Position numbers and translations under genes: made by a program. This document shows, piece after piece, positions 1 through 8,489 of a stretch of 64,000 nt of DNA (position 1 is the stretch's first letter; each line of letters starts with the position of its first letter). The DNA comes from CAMPJM01 sp964440915 (GTDB lineage: Bacteria > Bacteroidota > Bacteroidia > Cytophagales > Cyclobacteriaceae). The notes under the pieces were generated by a model. It had not been told where the DNA came from, made no database searches, and worked only from the letters and a program-made list of their open reading frames with translations. The stretch is from positions 40,552 to 104,551 of the forward strand of contig CAYTTV010000002.1 in the NCBI GenBank assembly GCA_964440915.1, read 5' to 3'.

Positions 1-125
1 GAATTTCAGGTTCTACTATCACGGCAAACGGTGTAAATAACATGCTTAAGAATTACCTGAACTATTATGAAGGGTACTTCAATAAAGTTAAAGGTGAAGT
101 TACACAGGCCGCTGCCAACTTGTAA
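1..125 (+). CDS. nqrC: Na+-translocating NADH:quinone reductase subunit C, C-terminal end (partial)
   Basis: The frame starting at base 3 is open from the window edge to TAA at 123-125 and gives about 40 residues beginning ISGSTITANGV. In NqrC this is the flavin-attachment region (motif S/D-G-A-T/S-x-T), where the last Thr carries covalently bound FMN. Here it reads SGSTIT, so the Thr is kept. NqrC is a membrane subunit of the Na+-pumping NQR complex. nqrD starts 32 bases downstream, which fits the usual nqrABCDEF order. The gene is cut only by the window edge. The call is firm because both motif and neighbours agree. Confidence 0.88.
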   Translation, partial: ISGSTITANGVNNMLKNYLNYYEGYFNKVKGEVTQAAANL

Positions 126-157
126 ATGTGTGAAATAAGGGCTTAAAAACTAAGATT

Positions 158-823
158 ATGAGTACTGAAACTATAGAAGCACCGAAGGTTAAAAAATCTG
201 AAGGGCTTTTTTCAAAAAGAAGAAAGAAATTTGTTATTGATCCCCTTGGTGATGATAACCCTATAACCATACAGATTTTGGGGATTTGTTCAGCTTTGGC
301 GGTTACAGCACAGATGGAGCCTACTTTAGTAATGTCCATCTCTGTTATTGTAGTAATTGCCTTTTCAAATTTGGTAATTTCCAGCCTTAGGAATGTAATT
401 CCTAATAGGATTAGAATTATTGTAATGTTGGCTGTGATTTCTGCTTTGGTGGGACTAGTTGACCAAGTATTGAAAGCCTACATGTACGAAATATCAAAAG
501 TTGTGGGTGTCTATGTAGGTTTGATTATCACCAATTGTATTGTTATGGGAAGGTTAGAGGCTTTTGCTATGGGCAATAAGCCTTATGATTCTTTCCTAGA
601 TGGATTGGGTAACGGTTTTGGCTATGCATGGGTGATATTAGCAGTGGCTTTCTTTAGAGAGCTTTTGGGTTCTGGCTCTCTGTTTGGCTTTAAGGTTTTT
701 GAAGCCATTGGTATTGAGAACTTTCCTAATAATGGCTTGATGGTGACTCCTATAGGGGCTTTTATGGTTCTTGGGATAATTATCTGGGTTCAAAGAATGA
801 AAACAGGATACGTAGAACATTAA
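158..823 (+). CDS. nqrD: Na+-translocating NADH:quinone reductase subunit D
   Basis: NqrD is an integral membrane subunit of the NQR complex, which oxidises NADH, reduces quinone and exports Na+. The 221 residues form about six hydrophobic helices after a charged N-terminal tail of some 25 residues (PKVKKSEGLFSKRRKK); the total is slightly longer than the roughly 210 usual in proteobacteria. Cys44 (ILGICSALAV) and Cys127 (IITNCIVMG) sit in membrane helices. With two matching Cys in NqrE they are the ligands known from NQR structures to hold an intramembrane iron-sulfur cluster. The gene lies between nqrC and nqrE, 12 bases from the latter. Confidence 0.95.
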   Translation: MSTETIEAPKVKKSEGLFSKRRKKFVIDPLGDDNPITIQILGICSALAVTAQMEPTLVMSISVIVVIAFSNLVISSLRNVIPNRIRIIVMLAVISALVGLVDQVLKAYMYEISKVVGVYVGLIITNCIVMGRLEAFAMGNKPYDSFLDGLGNGFGYAWVILAVAFFRELLGSGSLFGFKVFEAIGIENFPNNGLMVTPIGAFMVLGIIIWVQRMKTGYVEH

Positions 824-835
824 ATAAGAAATAGA

Positions 836-1447
836 ATGGATCTGATTAGTCTAGGAATTAAATCAATATTTATAGAGAACATGATATTTGCCTATTTCTT
901 AGGTATGTGTTCGTTCTTGGCCGTTTCCAAAAAGGTGCCAACAGCAGTTGGACTTGGTGCAGCAGTAATTTTCGTACTTACAATTACTGTTCCTGTAAAT
1001 TGGCTTTTGCAAGAATACGTACTCAAGGAGGGAGCTTTAACTTGGGTAAGCGCTAGCTTCGCCACGATAGATTTGAGCTTTTTGCAGTTTATCATGTTTA
1101 TCGCCATTATTGCTGCCATTGTGCAATTAGTAGAAATGATCATTGAAAAATTTTCGCCTACTTTGTATGGATCGCTTGGAATCTTTCTTCCGCTTATAGC
1201 TGTAAACTGTGCCATACTTGGAGGAGCATTATTCATGGTTCAAAGAGATTATACTTTTCCTGAATCAGTGGTATATGGTTTTGGTTCTGGAATAGGGTGG
1301 TTGTTGGCTATTGTGGCACTTGCTGCAATTCGCGAAAGACTCAGATATTCCAATGTGCCAGATGGTCTTAAGGGTCTGGGTATAACGATGCTTATTACAG
1401 GGCTAATGGGCATTGCTTTCATGTCATTTATGGGCATATCGCTCTAA
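836..1447 (+). CDS. nqrE: Na+-translocating NADH:quinone reductase subunit E
   Basis: NqrE is homologous to NqrD and pairs with it in inverted topology. The 203 residues contain about six membrane helices. Cys25 (FLGMCSFLAV) and Cys125 (IAVNCAILGG) are the expected ligands of the shared intramembrane iron-sulfur centre. In most bacteria nqrF, encoding the NADH-oxidising flavoprotein, follows directly. Here a long perfect hairpin terminator begins 15 bases after the stop and the next gene is an unrelated DUF502 protein, so nqrF must be elsewhere or absent. Confidence 0.95.
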   Translation: MDLISLGIKSIFIENMIFAYFLGMCSFLAVSKKVPTAVGLGAAVIFVLTITVPVNWLLQEYVLKEGALTWVSASFATIDLSFLQFIMFIAIIAAIVQLVEMIIEKFSPTLYGSLGIFLPLIAVNCAILGGALFMVQRDYTFPESVVYGFGSGIGWLLAIVALAAIRERLRYSNVPDGLKGLGITMLITGLMGIAFMSFMGISL

Positions 1448-1461
1448 GATTCGAATATAGT

Positions 1462-1507
1462 TTTAAACAATAAAGGCTTTGCTACGGCAAGGCCTTTATT
1501 GTTTAAA
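1462..1507 (+). terminator. Strong intrinsic terminator after nqrE
   Basis: A 16-bp perfect inverted repeat (1462-1477 with 1492-1507) encloses a second short stem (TTGC/GCAA) and the tetraloop TACG, so nearly the whole 46 bases fold into one hairpin. It closes the nqr transcript. Confidence 0.85.
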
Positions 1508-1653
1508 GACAAAATGCCAAAAGACATAAAGCAGTCCAGTACTAACCTTGTTATTATCTATAGTAAATTTGTGGTAAATAGCGGCATATTTCGAACACTA
1601 GAAGTTTCAAATCTTACCCTATAACTTGATCACTTTTAATATAAATCAATACT

Positions 1654-2271
1654 ATGAGCTCAATTACTTTTAGGCGTTTACTCAACTATTTCCTCAGAGG
1701 CCTACTTTTTTTAGTTCCTGTAGCCCTTACATTGTACATATTGGTAGTATGTATTCAGTGGCTCGATAGCCTAATACCGGTAAATGTGCCCGGATTAGGA
1801 TTGATTTTTATTCTGGTTGGTGTTACTTTGTTTGGTTACTTGGGGTCTACCCTATTGATCAAGCCTTTCTTTGATTTTCTAGAAGAGCTTTTAGAAAAAG
1901 TGCCTTTTGTAAACCTGATCTATACTTCCATTAAGGATTTGATCGAAGCTTTTGTGGGGGATAAGAAAAAATTCAATCAGGCCGTTGTGGTCGATCTGGG
2001 TGAGGGAGTTCAAAAGCTGGGATTCATCACACAACCAAGCCTGGATCATATTGGTCTGCCTGGGAAGGTCGCTGTTTATTGCCCCCATTCTTACAATTTT
2101 TCAGGCAACCTTTTTGTAGTGCCTAGAGAAAGTGTAAAGCCCATTCATAACGTTGCAAGTTCTGACTTTATGAAATTTGTTGTTTCAGGCGGCGTATCGG
2201 GCTTGCCTTCGGCTGAGGAGATAGAATTGATTATAGAAGCCAAAAGCATCACGCCCAGCGATGAAAAATAG
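1654..2271 (+). CDS. DUF502 family membrane protein
   Basis: The 205-residue protein starts with a basic segment and a hydrophobic helix (residues about 11-35) followed by a second one (about 45-70). A cytosolic or peripheral domain follows, with the family-typical stretch LEKVPFVNLIYTSIKDL and a later PSLDHIGLPGKVAVYCPHSYNFSG. DUF502 proteins are widespread inner-membrane proteins without an agreed function; a plant relative, COV1, affects vascular patterning. It is a single gene, followed by a hairpin at 2368-2394. A weak promoter -7 element (TAAATTTG, 1564-1571) lies upstream. Confidence 0.85.
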   Translation: MSSITFRRLLNYFLRGLLFLVPVALTLYILVVCIQWLDSLIPVNVPGLGLIFILVGVTLFGYLGSTLLIKPFFDFLEELLEKVPFVNLIYTSIKDLIEAFVGDKKKFNQAVVVDLGEGVQKLGFITQPSLDHIGLPGKVAVYCPHSYNFSGNLFVVPRESVKPIHNVASSDFMKFVVSGGVSGLPSAEEIELIIEAKSITPSDEK

Positions 2272-2367
2272 ACCTACCTGTTTCAGTAATGAAATTTATG
2301 GATAGTGATCGTGATCTTTGATGCTTTGAGATAAAGCCAGTCAATATTATAACTTTAAAAATACAAA

Positions 2368-2394
2368 GGCTGGCAATATAGCATATTGCCAGCC
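2368..2394. terminator. Bidirectional terminator between DUF502 gene and small ORF
   Basis: Perfect 12-bp arms GGCTGGCAATAT (2368-2379) and ATATTGCCAGCC (2383-2394) enclose a 3-base loop. T-rich DNA follows on the plus side. It lies between a plus gene and the small minus ORF at 2424-2564 and could end both. Confidence 0.75.
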
Positions 2395-2423
2395 TCTTAT
2401 CTTATTTTATCTGTGCAAAAAAA

Positions 2424-2564
2424 TCAGTCCACTAGAAATCGTTCTTTGATTTCTTCATAACTGGGAGCATTCTTTTTGAACAGTAGCCAAAAAAGATAGC
2501 CCGCCAACACAAAGCTCCCTATCAGGAGTAAACATAAAATAAGGATTTGTTGTAAGATGATCAT
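2424..2564 (-). CDS. Small single-helix membrane protein (46 residues), function unknown
   Basis: The minus strand encodes a 46-residue protein from ATG (2562-2564) to TGA (2424-2426). It begins MIILQQILILCLLLIGSF, forms one hydrophobic helix of about 25 residues, continues with Lys-Lys, and ends in a charged tail (PSYEEIKERFLVD). This is what a small membrane protein looks like, and a strong terminator stands just after its stop. I do not recognise a family. It resembles CcoS-type small proteins only in architecture. No cytochrome oxidase genes are nearby. Support is architecture and context only, so confidence is moderate. Confidence 0.5.
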   Translation of the reverse strand: MIILQQILILCLLLIGSFVLAGYLFWLLFKKNAPSYEEIKERFLVD

Positions 2565-2800
2565 AATGAGTTTGTTTGGTTAAAAAATAAACCTACAGTA
2601 TGTAAGTTTTTAATAGTTGTACGCTCTTTTGAAGTTCTATTATTTCCTGTTGATGTAATAACTCAGAGCAAAATTACATAAAAAATTAAATATAATAGCT
2701 ATTTATTTATATTTTACTAGAAAAAAAGTTAACAAGTATCTTAAACTGCTTTTATAATGAAAAGGTTTCATCTAACCAAGATGAATTTTTGATGTATGTT
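2565..2800. other. AT-rich intergenic region
   Basis: No ORF, RNA or clear repeat is visible. It lies upstream of the small minus ORF and downstream of the minus gene at 2801-3250, so it probably carries the promoter of the small ORF. I could not identify a TAnnTTTG element there. Confidence 0.4.
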
Positions 2801-3250
2801 TTAGTTAGAGTTGTTTAGCTTTTTTGAAACTTGTTTCTTGCGTAAATATTCGAATACCTTATGATATTCGGTGTTTTCCTGGTTGGCCAATCCTACTTTC
2901 TCTTTTTCGAAGACAAGAGTTAATTGCTTGAAAACTGTTCCTTGTGTTTTGATGATGGTTTCTTCCCAATGAACCAATTGTTTCATATTATACTTCCTTG
3001 TTCTAAACAATAGCGGATACCTTACGGTCATTTGACCTTTGCCAAGGTTTACTATTTTAAATGTGCGCGCGACTTTAATACTTACGCTTATAGCAATGGG
3101 CGTGATGATGATAAGAATGGCATACTGGTACCAAAACTTTTCTTCATGAGAAACATATTGGAATATTGTATAACCGAGGAGTGAATAACAGATAATTAAA
3201 AACATGCATAGCGCAAATACGGTATTTCCTTTGGGCTTTGATACAATCAT
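2801..3250 (-). CDS. Small membrane protein with PH-like C-terminal domain
   Basis: The protein has 149 residues. Two hydrophobic helices occupy about residues 10-32 and 40-60. A beta-rich cytosolic part follows (VNLGKGQMTVRYPLLFRTRKYN ... LVHWEETIIKTQ), resembling bacterial PH-like (bPH/YcxB-type) membrane proteins that also have two N-terminal helices. No enzyme motif is present. A minus-strand -7 element (TAGTTTTG, reverse complement of 3275-3282) lies 25 bases upstream of the ATG. It is next to acpH in the same direction but probably has its own promoter. Confidence 0.55.
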   Translation of the reverse strand: MIVSKPKGNTVFALCMFLIICYSLLGYTIFQYVSHEEKFWYQYAILIIITPIAISVSIKVARTFKIVNLGKGQMTVRYPLLFRTRKYNMKQLVHWEETIIKTQGTVFKQLTLVFEKEKVGLANQENTEYHKVFEYLRKKQVSKKLNNSN

Positions 3251-3279
3251 AGTTGTTTAATATATATCGAACTACAAAA

Positions 3280-3867
3280 CTAATCAATGTTGGTCATGAA
3301 TTCTTGGCAATGCGTATTCAATAATGGGAAGAAGGTGCGGAATTCTTCCTCTAGTGCATCGTAGTGTTTTTTTAACTGGATAGGGGCATTGGCCATGTTT
3401 GATTTGAATTTAGTTCGTTGTGCCATTCCTTTACATACTTTTTCAATGCCTTCAAGGTGCATATAGCTTACCAACCAGTTGTCTCGAATCATATACGGGA
3501 GCATAAATTGTGCATCAGGTGGCATCCAATGTGCGTTTTTTTGCAAGGTTTTATAAGTGGCATTTGCAAAGTCATGAAGGGGTGTAGAGCAGTAATCCCA
3601 CCAATTGGCAGCAAGAAAGTGATCATAGAATATATCTATTACTACGCCACTGTAATGACCTTGGGATGCGCGGAGTTTGTCTTTGCTCTGCGTAACTATC
3701 GGGTGGCTGTCTGTGAAAAAGTCGATTTCTCTATGCAAAAGTATGCCCCTCTGAACATCTTTAGCGTAGTTTTCAAACTGCTTGCCTTTTACAAAGTCTC
3801 CTATAAAGTTTCCAAATAATACAGCAGTGGTGTTGCCTGAAAGGTATATATGGGACAAGAAGTTCAT
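3280..3867 (-). CDS. acpH: Acyl carrier protein phosphodiesterase (DUF479)
   Basis: AcpH removes the 4'-phosphopantetheine arm from holo-ACP. The 195 residues match the family from end to end. The N-terminus MNFLSHIYLS is the family start. GNFIGDFVKG and the central HREIDFFTDSHP and DIFYDHFLAANW segments carry the conserved His/Asp residues expected to bind metal. The ATG is preceded by AAGGAGGG-like plus-strand sequence that is irrelevant on this strand; a minus -7 element lies at 3923-3930. It is a stand-alone gene diverging from the TerB-like gene. Confidence 0.85.
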   Translation of the reverse strand: MNFLSHIYLSGNTTAVLFGNFIGDFVKGKQFENYAKDVQRGILLHREIDFFTDSHPIVTQSKDKLRASQGHYSGVVIDIFYDHFLAANWWDYCSTPLHDFANATYKTLQKNAHWMPPDAQFMLPYMIRDNWLVSYMHLEGIEKVCKGMAQRTKFKSNMANAPIQLKKHYDALEEEFRTFFPLLNTHCQEFMTNID

Positions 3868-3910
3868 AAGGAGGGTAATCTGTGTATTTGGTAGATGTTA
3901 TATATAGCCA

Positions 3911-3930
3911 TAGCTTTGTAATCAAAGTTA
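3911..3930. promoter_or_regulatory. Palindromic pair of Bacteroidota -7 elements between acpH and the TerB-like gene
   Basis: TAGCTTTG (3911-3918, plus) and TAACTTTG (reverse complement of 3923-3930, minus) both fit TAnnTTTG. They are separated by TAAT and form a near-perfect inverted repeat in the intergenic region of two divergent genes. No good -33 TTG was found for either, so the assignment is tentative. Confidence 0.35.
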
Positions 3931-4050
3931 AGGATTTTGTGGCAGTATTGTTTGGTTTTTGAAACCTGGGGATTAACTTGAAAGCGACTAAAGAACAATG
4001 AGTACCCTTTAAGGTTTCTTAGGGGCTATATACAGCGTAAAAATGAGTTT

Positions 4051-4443
4051 ATGCCAAAATCTTTATTGAGTATATTAGTACGACTGGCGAAAGTGGATGG
4101 AGAAATCGTGTCCGAAGAGCATGAGCTCATTCACCAAATTGGGCGAGCCAACGGACTGAGTGAAGCCGAAATACAGGCAGTGATCAAAAGTCCGGAAAAA
4201 ACGATAAATGTAGCATCGCTTTCAGATGATGATCGTTTTGAATACCTGTACACCTTAGTAGAATTGATGAAAGCAGATGGCAAGCTTTACCTAGAAGAGA
4301 TAAAGTTTTGTTCTAAGGTTGCTGCAAAACTTGGGTATAATGAGGCAGTCATGTACGATCTTATTACAGAGGTCTATAGCGACTATCAACAATACGACAA
4401 AAGCTGGCAGAAGCAAAAAGTACAGGAATATCTGCGTAAATAG
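4051..4443 (+). CDS. TerB-family (tellurite resistance-like) protein
   Basis: The 130-residue, all-helical acidic protein has two similar halves, each with the TerB signature: LVRLAKVDGEIVSEEHELI (residues about 8-26) and LVELMKADGKLYLEEIKF (about 70-87). The repeated A-DG-I/L---E pattern is a metal-binding site in TerB-like domains. Such single-domain proteins are common in Bacteroidota. Their role is not established, and nothing nearby suggests tellurite resistance. Confidence 0.75.
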   Translation: MPKSLLSILVRLAKVDGEIVSEEHELIHQIGRANGLSEAEIQAVIKSPEKTINVASLSDDDRFEYLYTLVELMKADGKLYLEEIKFCSKVAAKLGYNEAVMYDLITEVYSDYQQYDKSWQKQKVQEYLRK

Positions 4444-4571
4444 CCTTTTACCTTCCAAACAGTCAAATAATTTATTAGTTGAACTCTACCGGTAAAGTAG
4501 CTTGTCGCCCAACGACTTTATAGCGGTAGCGCTCAAGCTTGTTTAAGTTTGCTTTAAAAAAATCGCATTGC

Positions 4572-6488
4572 ATGGCCTCTATTGAATCTCTTCGTCACAC
4601 TTTAGCCTTGCTGAAAAAGGAACGAGAAGAAGACCTTGAGCAGTACAAACAGAAAGTACTGAGAACTCCGCTCCAAGAGCGTATACAAGCGGGCCTTTCT
4701 TGGTATCCCGTTATTTTTAAAAGGACGATGTACGATACAGGCGAAAAGCTTGTCATAGAACTTGAGCGTACTACTCAGATTGGTAGGCCCCATGTATTTC
4801 AGTCAGGTAAGTTGGTCAGCATATTTGCCCAATCTCAAACAGGTAAAGTGGCTGAAGAGCAGATTTCTGGAGTAGTAAATCAAGTGAGAGGTAATTCGAT
4901 GATGATTACCTTAAGCACAGACCATTTTCCTGATTGGCTAGATTATGGAAAGTTAGGGATAGACCTTTTGTTTGATGAGGCCTCCTACCGGGAAATGGAA
5001 TCTGCCATGAAACAGGTGATAGAAGCAAAGGGTAGGGCCCTCGAATTGCGAGAGAAAATACTTGGAGAGGCATTACCTGAATTTGATAGCCTTAAACCGT
5101 ACGCTGACACGCAATTGAATAATAGTCAAGAAAATGCTGTTCAGCATATTGTGGCTGCCAAAGACGTGGCGGTTGTTCATGGCCCCCCAGGAACGGGTAA
5201 AACTACTACTTTGGTAAAGGCTATACTGAAAGTTTTGGAAGAGGAGGAGCAGGTTCTGGTATGCGCCCCTAGCAATGCGGCTGTTGATCTCTTAGTAGAA
5301 AGGTTGACGGCAGCAGGACAGAATGTGGTTAGGTTGGGACATCCCGCTAGGGTAACAGAAGATGCCCTTCAACAGACTATGGATGTTAAAATCGCCAATC
5401 ATCCTACATATGCTGACCTGAAAAAAGCAAAACAAAAGCGTGAGGAGTTTAGAAAGCTTGCTTTTAAATACAAGCGAAATTTTGGATATGCAGAAAAGAA
5501 CCAGCGGAAACTTCTGCTCCGTGAGGCCTCTGCATTGCAGGCAGAAGCAGAAATGTTGGAACATTATATCATAACGGATATTATGGGAAAGGCGCAGGTA
5601 ATAGCTACAACTTTGGTAGGGTCTGCAAGTCCTTATCTGCATCGGAAGCGGTTTACGAGCCTTTTTATTGATGAGGCTGCACAGGCCCTGGAACCTGCTT
5701 GTTGGATTCCGATTCTCCGCGTTGACAGGGTGGTTTTTGCTGGCGATCATTTCCAGCTTCCACCCACAATAAAGTCCTTTGAAGCTGCTAGGGAAGGGTT
5801 ATCCAAAACATTGTTTGAGAAAGTGATAGCAACGAAAGGCATTGGCAGTTTGCTAACAGTGCAATACAGAATGAATAAGCAGATTATGGCTTTTTCCAAT
5901 AATCAGTTTTATGGTGGTGCCCTTGTGGCGGACAGCCAAGTGGAAAACCACCAACTCACATTCGAAGAAGCCCCTTTAGAATTCATTGACACTGCCGGTT
6001 GCGGGTATGGAGAGGAGATCAACCCAGAGTCGTTGAGCCGGTATAATCAAGAAGAGGCCAAGTTCATGTTGAGCCATTTGGAGAATTTAGTTGAAAGCGT
6101 TAAAATAAGCCCACAAGAAAATAGCTTTACGATAGGGGTGATAGCACCTTATAAAGCTCAGATATTGTTGTTATCGGAAATGCTTTCAAGTTTTCCATCC
6201 TTAAAAGAGATAGAAGAGATTATTACTATCGACACGATTGATGCGTTCCAAGGAAGGGAGCGAGATATTATTTATATAAGCCTAGTGCGATCAAATGATA
6301 AAGGTGAGATTGGCTTCTTGGAAGATGTAAGGCGCATAAATGTGGCCATGACGAGAGCGAGAAAGAAGTTGGTGATTATAGGTGACAGTGCAACACTTGG
6401 TCATCATCCGTTTTATAATGATCTTATCGATTATGTTATCGCCTCCAATGCATATAAAAGTGCTTTTGAATATGCTTTTGAAAATTAA
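4572..6488 (+). CDS. Superfamily 1 DNA/RNA helicase, IGHMBP2/Upf1-like
   Basis: The 638-residue protein starts at ATG 4572 (MASIESLRHTL). An in-frame TTG 11 codons upstream is possible but less likely. Helicase motifs occur in order: Walker A GPPGTGKTTT near residue 203, the Q-like NNSQENAV just before it, Walker B IDEAAQA, GDHFQLPPT (motif III), QYRMNKQI, VIAPYKAQ, IDAFQGRERD (motif V), and VAMTRARKKL (motif VI). The beta-barrel insertion before Walker A is typical of the SF1B IGHMBP2/Smubp-2 type, which unwinds nucleic acid 5' to 3'. The substrate is unknown. A methyltransferase gene follows after 25 bases. Confidence 0.88.
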   Translation: MASIESLRHTLALLKKEREEDLEQYKQKVLRTPLQERIQAGLSWYPVIFKRTMYDTGEKLVIELERTTQIGRPHVFQSGKLVSIFAQSQTGKVAEEQISGVVNQVRGNSMMITLSTDHFPDWLDYGKLGIDLLFDEASYREMESAMKQVIEAKGRALELREKILGEALPEFDSLKPYADTQLNNSQENAVQHIVAAKDVAVVHGPPGTGKTTTLVKAILKVLEEEEQVLVCAPSNAAVDLLVERLTAAGQNVVRLGHPARVTEDALQQTMDVKIANHPTYADLKKAKQKREEFRKLAFKYKRNFGYAEKNQRKLLLREASALQAEAEMLEHYIITDIMGKAQVIATTLVGSASPYLHRKRFTSLFIDEAAQALEPACWIPILRVDRVVFAGDHFQLPPTIKSFEAAREGLSKTLFEKVIATKGIGSLLTVQYRMNKQIMAFSNNQFYGGALVADSQVENHQLTFEEAPLEFIDTAGCGYGEEINPESLSRYNQEEAKFMLSHLENLVESVKISPQENSFTIGVIAPYKAQILLLSEMLSSFPSLKEIEEIITIDTIDAFQGRERDIIYISLVRSNDKGEIGFLEDVRRINVAMTRARKKLVIIGDSATLGHHPFYNDLIDYVIASNAYKSAFEYAFEN

Positions 6489-6513
6489 TGGTTGCCTCAA
6501 TAAAATATAACGA

Positions 6514-7209
6514 ATGCCCGAGATAGAAGACGTATACGGCCAAGCTTTGCACGATTATTATTACCGACGAAATCACAAGCTGCTGCTCTACAACAATTAT
6601 GGGCCAAAGGAGGAAATGCCCATTGCCCTTTTCTTTAGGGACATGGAAAAAATGCCGACTATTGAAACGAAGGCTATGAGTTTGTGCAAAGGTAAGGTGC
6701 TGGATATCGGGGCAGGTGTTGGAAGTCATGCTTTGATTTTACAGAAACAAGGTATTGATGTGACTGCTATAGAGAGGTCGGCCTTAGCGGTGGAGATCAT
6801 GAAAAAAAGAGGAGTAAGAAAGGCGATAGCCGGAGATATATTTGCCTTGGCCGACATGAAATTTGACACGCTACTTTTGATGATGAACGGAATTGGGCTT
6901 GTGGGCAATTTGGATGGATTGAAGTATTTCTTGCAGCATGCTAAAACTTTACTGCTCCCCGGCGGGCAGCTTTTGTTTGACTCTTGCGATATTTTGTATT
7001 TATATCAAGGCGGCCCAACACCCACAGATCGTTATTATGGAGAGATTTCCTTCCGATATGAATACAAGAATAAGATAGGAGAATGGTTCAAATGGCTTTA
7101 TGTCGATCAGCAAACCTTGGAAACTGTAGCTACAAAGACAGGATGGCATTGCCAAGTCATTTATGAGGACGATAAAGACCAATATTTGGTTAGGCTTACT
7201 TTAGAATAG
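6514..7209 (+). CDS. Class I SAM-dependent methyltransferase
   Basis: The protein has 231 residues. SAM-binding motif I is GKVLDIGAGVGSHALIL (residues about 54-70). It is followed by the acidic end of strand 2 (VTAIERS) and by motif LLPGGQLLFDSCD. The fold is a Rossmann-type methyltransferase, but no substrate signature is visible. It follows the helicase closely and is probably cotranscribed with it. Candidate substrates are small molecules or proteins. Confidence 0.75.
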   Translation: MPEIEDVYGQALHDYYYRRNHKLLLYNNYGPKEEMPIALFFRDMEKMPTIETKAMSLCKGKVLDIGAGVGSHALILQKQGIDVTAIERSALAVEIMKKRGVRKAIAGDIFALADMKFDTLLLMMNGIGLVGNLDGLKYFLQHAKTLLLPGGQLLFDSCDILYLYQGGPTPTDRYYGEISFRYEYKNKIGEWFKWLYVDQQTLETVATKTGWHCQVIYEDDKDQYLVRLTLE

Positions 7210-7456
7210 GCGGTTGAAGGAATAGTGACTGATTTTTTATTTTACCGGTAACAGGGTTATAGTTGAACCCCGGTTTATAGAATACACATTAAAGCTAGGG
7301 AGTAAAATAAAAAAAAGCTAGCTTTAGAAAGCTCCCTGTTCGTGTAGTTACATTGACGATCATAGGGCGCTCCTTAAGCTTAAAATTTGTATTTTTTTAA
7401 TTTTATCAATGCTTGTTGAATAAACTATTAATTAAACCTAAACTCCCGATATTTTT
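7210..7456. other. Intergenic region
   Basis: It is AT-rich and contains no ORF of note. Short AAGCTAGCTTTAGAAAGCT-like self-complementary stretches near 7310-7340 could act as a weak terminator or leader. Nothing else was seen. Confidence 0.3.
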
Positions 7457-8362
7457 ATGGCTACTAAATCAGACTTAGATTTTACTTATACAAAGTTGGA
7501 TAGGATATTTCGCTTGAGTATGGGCGAGCATGGAGATTTTAGCGGGGCAAGATATAAAGGCGACTTTTCAAAGACCTTAGAAGAAGCGCAAAGGGCCAAA
7601 CATCAGTTTATTGCCGAGCAATTGAATATCACCAAAGAAAGTAAAGTGCTAGATTTAGGCTGCGGCTGGGGACCTTTTGTTAATTATGTGACCCATGAAA
7701 TAGGAGCTGAATGTATCGGCCTTACACTTTCCGACGGGCAAGCCAGGGCATGTCAAAGCAAAAACTTGAATGTTCATATAAAAGATTGTAGGACTGTAAA
7801 ACCTACAGATTTTGGCACTTTTGACGCTATAGTTTCTTTAGGTGCCTTTGAACATTTTTGTTCTATAGAGGAATACAAAGCTGGTAAGCAAGAGGAAGTG
7901 TATCACAATTTCTTTCAGACCGTCTATGATCTTTTGCCAACAGGGGGAAGGTTTTATTTGCAAACCATGACTTTCGGTAAAAATATGATCCCCTATGAAG
8001 AAATTGACATAAAGGCTGAAAGCGGATCTCCCGCTCATGTGCTAGCTTTAATGGTAGAGCAGTTTCCAGGGTCTTGGTTGCCTTATGGGTCAGAAATGAT
8101 CGAAAGAAATATCGAAGGAATGTTCAACACGATTTATAAAAGCAGCGGAAGATTAGATTACATACAAACAATAGGAGAGTGGAGGAAAAAATTCAGAAAA
8201 TTTAACCTAAAAAAATATGCCCTATACCTTTCGCTTTTGCCGAAATACCTGACGGATGAAAAGTTCAGGCGGCAAGTAGCCATTTTTAGAATTAGTCCGA
8301 ATCGTGTTTGTTTCGAGCAGGAAATTATGGAGCATTATAGGTATGTGTTTGAGAAGATATAG
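7457..8362 (+). CDS. Cyclopropane-fatty-acid-synthase-like methyltransferase
   Basis: The protein has 301 residues. Motif I reads VLDLGCGWGPFVNYV, followed by GLTLSDGQARAC, which matches the GVTLSxxQ segment of cyclopropane/mycolic acid synthases (CMAS). Those enzymes transfer a methyl or methylene group from SAM to lipid acyl chains. The short length equals the compact mycobacterial CmaA type rather than the roughly 400-residue E. coli Cfa. The conserved FDAIVSLGAFEHF is also typical. The C-terminal part (KKFRKFNLKKYALYLSLLP) is amphipathic and may touch membrane. The lipid target is inferred. Confidence 0.75.
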   Translation: MATKSDLDFTYTKLDRIFRLSMGEHGDFSGARYKGDFSKTLEEAQRAKHQFIAEQLNITKESKVLDLGCGWGPFVNYVTHEIGAECIGLTLSDGQARACQSKNLNVHIKDCRTVKPTDFGTFDAIVSLGAFEHFCSIEEYKAGKQEEVYHNFFQTVYDLLPTGGRFYLQTMTFGKNMIPYEEIDIKAESGSPAHVLALMVEQFPGSWLPYGSEMIERNIEGMFNTIYKSSGRLDYIQTIGEWRKKFRKFNLKKYALYLSLLPKYLTDEKFRRQVAIFRISPNRVCFEQEIMEHYRYVFEKI

Positions 8363-8489
8363 GTTGGTGATTCAAAACCATCATGGATTGAAATACTAAA
8401 ATGACCAGGTGCAAGCCATGATAAATCGAGTTCAGAAGCTTAGTTTCGGTATTGATTTTTGATTTTACTCTTTACAATTAAACGTCTCT

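Noticed and set aside
4539..4571. Upstream TTG start for the SF1 helicase
   Set aside because: ATG at 4572 gives a natural N-terminus, while the extra 11 residues look like untranslated DNA.
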